From Dictyocoela muelleri (Eukaryota; Microsporidia): DNA of 11,501 nucleotides. The notes beneath the pieces were generated by a model that saw nothing but the letters and a program-made list of their open reading frames with translations, was not told where the DNA came from and did no database searches. Made by a program: the position numbers and the translations under genes. This document shows, one piece after another, positions 1-7,448 of this stretch (the first letter of the stretch is position 1; each line of letters opens with the position of its first letter). The stretch is taken from positions 1-11,501 of the forward strand of contig SDVU01000663.1 of NCBI GenBank assembly GCA_016256075.1. The letters are read 5' to 3'.

Positions 1-121
1 ACAGTGTTTTATAAAAATAAAAAATACTGTTTACTAACTAATTACAGATGAGAAAAACGATTATAATTGTATTTTTTTCTTATACTCACATATAATTACA
101 TTTTCGTCGGGATTTATAATG
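1..121 (+). repeat. Left inverted end of the Merlin-like transposon
   Basis: This stretch matches 1283-1401 in direct orientation and the right end 1109-1223 in inverted orientation. It has about seven differences from the direct copy over 121 bases, counted by eye. The innermost shared block contains CGTCGGGATTTAT (105-117) and its complement lies at about 1109-1120. The high similarity suggests a young family. The transposase start codon lies 33 bases inside it. Confidence 0.8.
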
Positions 122-153
122 TGTAAATTTATATTTTTTATTTTAATACACCC

Positions 154-1022
154 ATGTATATCACAATAGATCTTAATAAATTAAAGCATAATGAATTATC
201 CGAATACATACGCAACAAAGAGCACGCTAGGAAAATCTTAATGATCACGGGATTCTACAAGAAGAATAAAAAATGTGCCGTTTGTAAAAAAATAAATGAT
301 GTCACAAGAGCAATAAAAACCGGCTGTGTGAGATGTATTGGTAAGGGATGCGTTGAAAATTTATATTTAAGGAAAGGTACAATACTTTATAATAGTAACT
401 ACAGTTATAAAAACTTTTTATTATTTTTACATTTATATTTCAATAATATTCAGATAAAATATTTGAATGAAATCTTAAAAGGTAATAAGAAAACTATAAT
501 AAAATTGAAGAATATAATTGATAAAGAGATGTGCCGACTTTATGATCGTGATAAAGTTTATTTACAGGGTAATCATATAGTTGAAGTTGATGAGTCTGTA
601 ATCGCAAAAAGAAAATATAATAGCGGCAGACTAACTAAAATGGTATGGGTGTTTGGTCTTATAGAAAGAGACACTGGTAAATGTCATATTGAAATTGTCC
701 AATCAAGAGATAAAAAAACTCTTGAAAAAATAATAAAAAAACATGTTGCAATCTGAGGTTTGGTATATATCGATGGATTTAAAAGTTATCAAGGACTGAG
801 GAAATTGGAATATACCCATAAGACTGTTAATCACAAAAAGGAGTTTGTATCAAATGATAACAATACAAATACTATTGAATCATTATGGAGTGTTATGAAA
901 CGAAAAAAATATGCTTAATATGGAATAGCCCGTTCTAGAATCGAAACTTACTTGATGTGTTTTGTTTTTTCAGGAATAATCCAGAAGTGAAATTTAATGA
1001 TTTTATATCGAAATTAAATTGA
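154..1022 (+). pseudogene. IS1595/ISXO2-like (Merlin) transposase, interrupted
   Basis: A cut-and-paste DDE transposase that would act on the flanking inverted ends. The frame opens at ATG 154. Two Cys pairs (C41/C44 and C58/C61) resemble the N-terminal zinc ribbon of this family. The first catalytic Asp is D146 in VEVDES. The second is in VYIDGF (codon 207), and the Glu is in TNTIESLW (codon 242), so second Asp and Glu are separated by 34 residues. All three catalytic residues and the VNH motif before the Glu are still encoded. The frame is broken by TGA at 754-756, which falls between the first and second Asp, and by TAA at 916-918. A one-base shift in the T-run near 965-971 then moves the natural C-terminus (…DFISKLN, stop 1020-1022) into another frame. 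With so few lesions it looks recently dead, or it could be partly sequencing error in homopolymers. The assignment to IS1595/Merlin is firm. The exact start is likely but unproven. Confidence 0.8.
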
Positions 1023-1108
1023 TTTTTTAGCAATTTATTTATTTCTTTAATCCTTTTTTAAAAATTATTTATTTTTAAACTTTTTCAAAAAAGGTGGTAT
1101 TTATGAAA

Positions 1109-1396
1109 TAAATCCCGACGGAAATGTAATTATATGTGAGTATAACAAAAAAATACAATTATAATCGTTTTTCTTATCCGTAATTAGTTAGTAAACAGTA
1201 CTTTTTATTTTTTAAAAACATTGTAATATATTAATAATTTTCTATTTCCCCTTCGGGGAAATAGAAAATTATTAATATATTACAATGTTTTGAAAAAATA
1301 AAAAGTACTGTTTACTAACTAATTACAGATGATAAAAACGATTATAATTGTATTTTTTGTTATACTCACATATAATTACATTTTCGTCGGGATTTA
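1109..1396. repeat. 288-bp near-perfect palindrome made of two transposon ends
   Basis: The two arms (1109-1251 and 1255-1396) fold back on a 3-base centre at 1252-1254, inside CCCCTTCGGGG. Going outwards I see about 80 paired bases with a single mismatch (1214/1292). Then comes a cluster of three mismatches near 1172-1179, one single-base indel, and one further mismatch near 1121. The left arm is the right end of the transposon at 1-1252. The right arm is a second copy of the left end. Such a palindrome can extrude as a cruciform or make a long RNA hairpin. Confidence 0.9.
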
Positions 1397-1401
1397 TAAT
1401 G
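1254..1401 (+). repeat. Second copy of the Merlin left end, with no transposase behind it
   Basis: Bases 1283-1401 repeat 1-121 in the same orientation and run to the same inner boundary (…GATTTATAATG), after which the sequence is unrelated. It is either the start of a second element whose interior was lost or replaced, or one half of a foldback/MITE-like unit formed with 1109-1252. What follows (1402-1480) is AT-rich and I see nothing coding in it. Confidence 0.75.
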
Positions 1402-1480
1402 GTAAAAGTACCGAGAAATATAACAAAGAAAGTTTTTTACCTTCAGTTTCTTTAATACACATACAATTCATTATATTTAA

Positions 1481-1910
1481 TCATAATCATAGAATGTGCT
1501 AGTTTGAAATATTATTATTATTTTCTGGCATATGGCTGTTTCATCGATTTGTACTTTATTTCATATGTCTCCTATTTTTGATACAATTGATCTTTTGAAT
1601 TTTTTATCCATAATAAAATCATTCTTCGGCAAATCAGTATTGTATTCTTTGACAAACCAGTTGTAATTTCTACTTAGACAAGATCCGAAATTTACTGTAA
1701 ATGTATGTATTATCACTGAAAGATCCTCAGAAGGCTTCTGTCCAGCCTTTCAGTTGGCGAAAGTGGATCGATACACAGTGATGGTGATTCGATCTTGAGA
1801 TGCTAAGATCTCTATTAGATCCTCTTGTATTATTAAGTGGTCTCTTGTGAAAAGTAATAAATGATTTATTAAAAAAATCTTGTGAAGGCATATTTTATTT
1901 AAAAAAGTTT
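1481..1910 (-). pseudogene. Degraded second IS1595-like transposase fragment
   Basis: Reading the minus strand, one frame runs for about 140 codons with only two stops (1750-1752 and 1561-1563), which is unusual in this AT-rich DNA. Near its end it carries VQIDETAIC (about 1528-1554, Asp codon 1543-1545). This looks like the first-catalytic-Asp motif of IS1595/ISXO2 transposases. The preceding KxGQKPSEDLSV and RNYNWFVKE stretches fit the helical region that usually lies before it. The second Asp and the Glu are not found, because the frame dies near 1480. It differs strongly from the 154-1022 transposase (VEVDES), so it belongs to another subfamily. The family call rests on motif shape only. 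A different origin for the upstream part is possible. Confidence 0.5.
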
Positions 1911-2014
1911 TTTTTTATTTTTAAAAAAGGAGTTTAAGAACCAAATATAAAAAAGGGTTTAGATTAAACAACTGTAATCTAAAAAGCAAGCTTTAATATG
2001 ATTGAATGTTATAT

Positions 2015-2234
2015 TACCGGAACCAGAAGAAATATTATTTTCCTTAAGGTAAAACTCAAGGATGTTCAAGTCCTTAGTTTGAAATTTAAAATAATAAGAT
2101 CGTATTGAATTCTCTTTATTCAACATAAATTTTATATATCCTTTTCTTTTATAGCTTTATATGATAGATTAAATATTTAATCTATCAGGTTAAATTAACA
2201 CTCACAATTTAATTAAGTATATCAGTATACGACA
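2015..2234 (-). repeat. 3' LTR of the Ty3/gypsy fossil
   Basis: Matches 5871-6089 along its whole length at about 90% identity by eye. On the element's own strand it begins TGTCGTATAC. Shared anchors include CCTTAAGG and the self-complementary GATTAAATATTTAATC block. A purine-rich tract lies immediately inside it, as expected for the 3' LTR. Confidence 0.88.
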
Positions 2235-2236
2235 TA

Positions 2237-2248
2237 CTCCTCCCTTCT
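2237..2248 (-). other. Polypurine tract of the retrotransposon
   Basis: On the minus strand the sequence is AGAAGGGAGGAG, two bases inside the 3' LTR. It stands out because it is G-rich in an AT-rich neighbourhood. In LTR elements this tract primes plus-strand DNA synthesis. Confidence 0.7.
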
Positions 2249-2270
2249 ACGGAACATGCATTTTTAATAT

Positions 2271-3170
2271 TTACCCAAAAGTCTTTTTTTTTTCATTACC
2301 TGCAGACAGTATATTACCATCTGAGTAATTTTTTTTAACAATATAAGGTCCAATAAATCTTTCTTGAATTTTGTGATTTCTCGTTGATTTAATGTATATT
2401 TTTTCTCCAAGGTTATATCTAAATACGTTCCTATTTTTATTTTTACTTTTACTTTTCATGTTATTAATTGCGGCTTTTTAAGATTTTTTTAATTGAATTT
2501 AACTTATCAATTTTAATATCTCGTGAATCAATATTTGTTTTATTATAGATTGCTTCAAATGGAGAACAATTAATTATTCTATGTACTGTTTCATTCAGGT
2601 TTCTTTCAGCAATTTTAATAATTTCATTAATAGTAAGTTCATCTTTAAAAATTCGAAAAATTAAAGTTATTGTTGAATTAACTCTCTCAGCCATGCCGTT
2701 GCCTTCAGAATTTCCTGGCGAAGTAAAAATTTGTTTTATTCCGATTTGTTTACATTGTTCTTGGAATTTTTCAGAGATAAATTGTTTTCCACGCTCTGTT
2801 AATGTGTTTTAGGAGTTTTAAATTCTTTAACCCAACTTTTTTAAAATTCTGTCCGACATTAGATTGATTTAAAATCATTAATGGCTACCATTTCAACGAA
2901 CCTTGTACATCGATCAAGCATCACAAGAATATAGATATTAATTTCTTCAAATGCATCTCTGGTTCTTCGGTTAATTGGCCCTAATACGTCTGAGGCTATA
3001 TCTTCTAGTGGGATTTATGTAAAAATTTTACCACTGATCTTTTATTTATTAAGAATAAAGTTTTTATTTTTTTGACACAATTCGCAATTATTATTTATTT
3101 TAGATATCTTTTTCTTAATTTCTTCGATTCGGTAATATTCTCTTAATGTTTTATACAGTTTAGATTGATC
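2271..3170 (-). pseudogene. Integrase region of the Ty3/gypsy fossil
   Basis: On the minus strand, from high to low coordinates, there is a zinc-binding finger-like stretch (about 3060-3160) and then a catalytic-core region with the MAERVNST stretch (about 2665-2694) that holds the conserved Glu. A GPY/F-type module containing RFIGPYIV lies around 2340-2365. Together these identify a Metaviridae-type integrase, which inserts element DNA into the host genome. The region is fossil and broken. Confidence 0.75.
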
Positions 3171-3399
3171 GGGATGGCCTAAAAATTAATGACAATATTC
3201 AATAAATTTTACAAAATTTTCAGTATTTATTCTTATTTTTTTTTAAATTTTTGCAAGAATTGATCGCAAAATAATCAGATAAAGATTTTTTTTCAAAGGG
3301 GGTTATTTTTTGTTTTATTTCGACGAAATTAATTCTACTCATAAAATCGACACCTCGATTTCATAACCTTTTATATGTTTCAATTCAAAATTAAACTCA

Positions 3400-4720
3400 C
3401 TTACTGCCATTAGTCATCTGTTACCTCTGTTTGTCAATGATTTCTGTAGTTTTATTGAGTTTCTATTATCAGTATACACGTATATTTTCTGTCCCAGTAT
3501 TTTAATTCTAAAATGTATTAAAATTTTGACTATTGCGTATATTATTTTTCTGTTATACCGTAATTTAATTCAATCTTGTTGAATTTATGGCTATATATGC
3601 CAATTATAGATTTTCCTTGGACTAAAATACTCCCTAACGCGTTTTCTGACGAATCACAATATAGACTTACATCTTTATTTTTATCTATATGTGAGAGAAT
3701 CGGAGCGTTTCGAATTCTATCAAAAACATTTTGAATAATTTTTGTGTCATCATTACCCCATGTTATTTTGCCTTCTTTTAATTTTTCATTTATGGGCACG
3801 AGAATAGAGCTCAAATTAGGGATAAAAGGACGAAACCAATTTACATACCCTAACATTTTCTGTTATTTTCTTTCTGTATTAGGAATCGACCTCGAATCAA
3901 ATTTATTTTTGTTTTCCTGGTTCAATAGAAATTCCTTTATGTGTTATTAGTCTTCCTAAATATACAATTTTTTCTTTACAGAAAACTGATTTGGTTAATT
4001 CAGTGTTCGTCCATTCTTTTTTAATTTACTTAACACTATCTTTACATGAATTTCGTGATCTTTTGATGTTTCACTAAATATAAGTATATCATCTAAAAAT
4101 ACTTTTGTATATTCTAAATAATCCAGAATATTTTTCATAGATCTTTGAAACGTTTTAGGCGCATTTGAGAGGCCAAAAGGTATTCTTATATATTCCTAAT
4201 GTCTACCTATTATAACGAATGCTGTTTTCGGTATATCTTCTTTTTTAATGGCAATTTGATGGTATCAATTATTTAAGTCTATTGTTGTGTAATACTTCGC
4301 ATTTTTTAAGCTCTAAAAACATTTCTTCTACACATTGATTCTGAAAGTGTCTATTTCTGTATATTTATTCAACTCTCTATAATCTACTACTATATGGATG
4401 TCTCCATTCTTTTTTTAAAATGGGGAATGCAGGTGATGAAAATGACTAATTGCTTTTTCTTATAACTACAGTATTTTTTATTTTTTTTTTAATTTGATTT
4501 TAGTTGCCTCTATCAGTTTATGTGGTACATTAAACCCCTTTTTATTTTTAACGATATTCTTTTCTAATATTATTTCGTGTAGAATTCCTGCGTAATATCC
4601 AATTTTTGGTTGAATTCTTATTTGATTTTCCAAATATTTTCTAGTTCTTAAAACTTCACATTCAATTTTATTTATAGTCTTTTTTTATATATATTTTTTC
4701 AATCTCATTATAATCTTTAT
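3400..4720 (-). pseudogene. Reverse transcriptase and RNase H region of the Ty3/gypsy fossil
   Basis: The RT active-site doublet is readable as FLDD with the Asp codons near 4088-4093. Downstream on the minus strand, the tether GYVNWFRPFIPNLS (about 3812-3853) and the RNase H motif YCDSSENALG (about 3620-3670) follow in the order standard for Ty3/gypsy elements. These domains copy element RNA into DNA and degrade the RNA strand. The region is broken in several places. Confidence 0.8.
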
Positions 4721-4979
4721 TTTTATCAGTCATATCGGTTAATACTTGATTTATTTCAATGGTTCTATCTCTAAAATTCAGTAAAACTTCGTTATCTTCT
4801 AAAAAATCACATCCTAATATTATGCCATTTGCAAGATTTTTCATGGTATAAAACTTTACTGTAAATTGCGATTTAGGTATTATTATTATTTCAATTACTC
4901 CTTCTGTATACCCATTAATATTTCATTATGTACCATTAGCAGAAACTACCTTACTGATTTTTTCTGTATCTTTGATATT

Positions 4980-5985
4980 CTATTTAAATTCCTTTGCAAT
5001 GTCTTCTTTTATTAATGAAATTTCACTACCTGAATCTAATAAAGCAACGTGCTCTATTGATTTGATTTTAATTTTAATATTTGTACTATATTTAACTTTA
5101 GGAATTATAATGGCATTATTACTAATATTTTGATTATTATCTATAGAATTTGAATAGTTTTTAATTTGTTTTTTGGCGATTGTTTTTGTTTAAAGCATTC
5201 TTATTTCTTATGTGAACTAGAGTTGTGATAATCACACAATTTTTCATATTTTAGTTTTTCAGTTCTTTCAGAAATTTGATTTATATGGGTATAATTTTTC
5301 ATTTTTGATTTTATTATGTCTTCCATATATGGAAGCTCTAATATGGCATCATCGACATTCTTACATCGTTTTCTTCTAAAAATATTGATGCCCATTGAGA
5401 TATGTTTGAATAAAATGATGTTTCAAATAAATTTTTTTCTTGGGTTTTATTAAAATTTTTACAAATTGAATTTTTTTTAATATTCTTATCTAATTAATCT
5501 TAGTATTCATCAATAAATCTAATTTTTTTTGTGCAGTATTTTGTAAATATTTCAGATAATTGGTTATCATATATGGTTAAAACTCAGTTTCTGTATATTT
5601 TCAAACATTTTTTTTGCTGGAGTTCCTTTTATTTTTTCTAATATTTTAGATACAACAATCATTTCAAGAATTAAAAATTATCCTCCTCAGCAAAGTCCAT
5701 TTTTTGGAGATAATATCTAGTATTGGCAGTCCATTTCAACGTTTCATGCTCATTTAGATCTTCTAAATGTTCTAATCGGACTTCAAAGGAGATACTAAGC
5801 TTTTTATGCTTGTGTTGGAACACTGTTTCTCTTGCTTTGAGATATTTTTTCTTAGGTAATGAATTCATTATGCCGGAACCAGAAGGAATCTTATTTTCCT
5901 TAAGGCAAAACTCAAGGATGTTCAAGTCATTGGGTTTAAATTTAATATAATTAAATCGTATTGAATTATCTTTATTCAACATGGG
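4980..5985 (-). pseudogene. Gag-like and protease region of the Ty3/gypsy fossil
   Basis: The gag-like frame appears to start near 5982, within the 5' LTR, and runs towards a CDYHNSSSH stretch near 5210-5235. That stretch resembles the CxxH…H…C finger of some gypsy gags. A retropepsin-type LLDSGSE motif lies at about 5020-5042. The order gag then protease then RT agrees with the family. Gag sequence is fast-evolving, so its N-terminal part is assigned by position only. The region is fossil and broken. Confidence 0.6.
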
Positions 5986-6089
5986 TTTTATATAACCTCG
6001 CTTTTATAGCTTTATATGATAGATTAAATATTTAATCTATCAGGCTAAATTAACACTCACAATTTAATAAAGTATATTAGTATACGACA
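5871..6089 (-). repeat. 5' LTR of the Ty3/gypsy fossil
   Basis: Partner of 2015-2234. On the element's strand it starts TGTCGTATAC and ends CCGGCA, giving the usual TG…CA ends. It should hold the element's promoter. No clear tRNA-complementary primer site was recognised directly inside it. Confidence 0.88.
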
Positions 6090-6189
6090 ATATATTTGAC
6101 AATTCAACAATCACCATCAAGTTTTTTAAAGACACCATAAATCTTTTTAAAAAACCCTTGTTAAGTGTTTTTAATACACGTCTTGCTAC

Positions 6190-6765
6190 GATAAAATTAT
6201 ATATTCGAAATAGCTTGTTCTAATCAGGGTTATTGTATTTACTTTACAAATACCGCACAACTTATTATTTGTTAAAACACGGACGTGTAATAGAAATACG
6301 ATTTTTCTATTTATATCACAAAAATATTAGAATATAAAGTCAAATTTTCATAATCATTGTGATCCATTGTAGTGTTTGTATTTTTTCATTAATTCAAGTT
6401 AGAGGACTTAATCAGATTTTTAGATTTTTATTCAAATTTTTAAAAATTTAAAAAAAAATGAAAAATCGTTTGAACCTGACTAGCACAGAAATTTCTTTAG
6501 GTAGTATTGTCATAAATTACTCCCAAATCCATATTTTTTTGGTATTTATCATCTGCATATGTAGAATAAGGTATTTTTTTTATACGACACATAAATATAT
6601 CATCTACCTCAACTATTACACCAACACCTCCTAATAACACTTATCTTTTATTCATATATTTATTATAATATTTTCTCAAGTTGAATTTACCGGTGTAAAT
6701 CAATTTCTTAGAAAGGTTTTTAGGATCTATCCCGTTTTCCCCCCATGGGGAAAAAAACGGGATAT
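6190..6765 (-). pseudogene. Third IS1595-like transposase remnant
   Basis: On the minus strand the best frame runs from about 6750 to 6490 with one stop before the clearest motif, LLGGVGVIVEVDD (about 6599-6640). This matches the glycine-rich lead-in and first catalytic Asp (codon 6602-6604) of IS1595/ISXO2 transposases. It is followed by GVIYDNTT and RNF, which fit the next core strands. Further on, in shifted frames, MDHNDYENL (about 6340-6366) resembles the second-Asp segment, and NTITLI (6222-6239) sits where the TNTIE motif would be, with its Glu apparently lost. The GG motif and first Asp are convincing; the last two segments are weaker. The sequence differs from both other remnants in the window. 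The LTR element lies directly downstream and may have landed in or near this transposon. Confidence 0.6.
6728..6764. repeat. Strong G+C hairpin
   Basis: TATCCCG-TTTT-CCCC pairs with GGGG-AAAAAAA-CGGGATA around a CCAT centre. The right arm has three extra A. A shorter outer pair, GTGTAAAT (6693-6700) with ATTTACAC (6772-6779), may extend the fold. It resembles the C4/G4 palindrome centre at 1248-1258 in form but not in flanking sequence. It could be the joint of a foldback transposon end. It overlaps the upstream part of the transposase remnant. Confidence 0.7.
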
Positions 6766-6917
6766 AAAAAAATTTACACTTTATTTTAATATAAAAATGG
6801 GTATAAAACTATAATTGGAGAAACGGTTAAGATCCGGTTTTTATTCTGTTATTTTTGATCATTTAAAGATTTTTTTATTAAAAATAATTATTTTTTAGCA
6901 AAAATGAATTTTATATT

Positions 6918-7127
6918 TTAAATTTGTTCTTTAAATTTTTGTTGGCATCCACTTGTTTCACCACTAGATAACAACTCTTTATAACCAGTTTCAGAATATA
7001 TTTGTAAAAGGGGAATTCCATCGCATGATTTGCAATAGATCACGAGTTTAATATCTCGTTTGTTTTAAATAATCAAATACGCCTTCTATTGAAATTCACA
7101 ATTTGTTAAAGTTAAAATATTTAACAT
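6918..7127 (-). pseudogene. Short broken coding stretch with a CxxC motif
   Basis: On the minus strand an ATG at 7125-7127 begins about 13 codons (MLNILTLTNCEFQ). A neighbouring frame continues EGVFDYLKQT. A third, 48 codons long (6921-7064, stop 6918-6920), carries LVIYCKSCDG and ends GCQQKFKEQI. The three pieces abut with no gap, which suggests one small ancestral gene with two frame changes. I do not recognise it. The CxxC and later Cys could be a zinc ribbon, possibly the N-terminus of the adjacent transposase remnant, but nothing proves that. Chance coding potential cannot be excluded at this length. Confidence 0.35.
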
Positions 7128-7448
7128 GGGTTTTTATTTAAGAAGATATAAATTTTAAAAAAATCAATTTTAGTGCTTTTGTATTATTTACGAGCTAATT
7201 TTTTAAAAAAAAATATCCCAAAAAAAAGATACAAGATTCATTTTGCCAGTTAATTTTCACATTAAGTTTAATGTGAACAAAACAAAACATATATCATTAA
7301 TGTTCACATTAGGTAGATCTATCTGTATTAATTCAAAAAAAATTATAATTTTCACAAAATAAAATTTTTTATATATTACCGAAATTAGCATATATTTCAC
7401 ATGAAATGCCCTTTTCTAAAAAGTATCTGAAAATTGTTTTAAAATTTA
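7128..7448. other. Spacer upstream of the long gene
   Basis: About 320 AT-rich bases with no coding signal. It should hold the promoter of the gene at 7449. The only C triplet near the start codon is CCC at 7409-7411, 38 bases upstream. Microsporidian genes often carry CCC- or GGG-like motifs just before the start, but this one is too ordinary to call. An inverted repeat lies at 7256-7277. Confidence 0.5.
7256..7311. repeat. Perfect 10-bp inverted repeat plus a third copy of its arm
   Basis: TTCACATTAA (7256-7265) and its exact complement (7268-7277) are separated by two bases. TTCACATTA occurs again at 7303-7311. The cluster is 140-190 bases before the start codon of the long gene. It could be a binding-site cluster or a leftover transposon tip. 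Evidence for function is positional only. Confidence 0.6.

Larger units (their letters stand above)
1..1252 (+). mobile_element. Merlin/IS1595-like DNA transposon, probably cut by the left edge
   Basis: A DNA transposon with long inverted ends (1-121 and the reverse complement 1109-1252) enclosing one transposase frame at 154-1022. The family call rests on the transposase, which shows the ISXO2/IS1595-type layout: a Cys-rich N-terminus followed by a DDE core. In eukaryotes this group is called Merlin. The outer left boundary is uncertain, because the right end extends about 30 bases beyond what is visible at base 1, so the left end probably continues outside the window. No target-site duplication can be checked. 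The transposase carries two stops and a frameshift, so this copy cannot make a full-length protein unaided. Confidence 0.75.
2015..6089 (-). mobile_element. Ty3/gypsy-type LTR retrotransposon fossil
   Basis: An LTR retrotransposon of the Ty3/gypsy (Metaviridae) family lying on the minus strand, about 4.1 kb end to end. LTRs of about 220 bp flank the interior. Regions resembling gag, protease, reverse transcriptase, RNase H and integrase follow in that order, and RT before integrase marks the gypsy rather than copia group. A GPY/F-type module after the integrase core supports the family. The LTRs differ at about 22 places over about 219 aligned bases (roughly 10%, by eye), so the insertion is old on that clock. 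The coding interior is broken in many places (on the order of ten or more) and is a fossil. The 4-base ATAT on both outer flanks (2011-2014 and 6090-6093) may be a target duplication but is low-complexity. Confidence 0.88.

Noticed and set aside
3744-3950. Plus-strand open frame of 68 codons
   Set aside because: It lies opposite the RT/RNase H tether region of the fossil retrotransposon and has no independent support.
5723-5950. Plus-strand open frame of 75 codons
   Set aside because: It is antisense to the gag-like region and LTR of the fossil element and has no known motif.
1481-6765. The two minus-strand transposase remnants as halves of one gene split by the LTR element
   Set aside because: Both carry a version of the same first-Asp motif (VQIDETAIC and VEVDDIFMC), so they cannot be complementary halves. 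They are separate copies.
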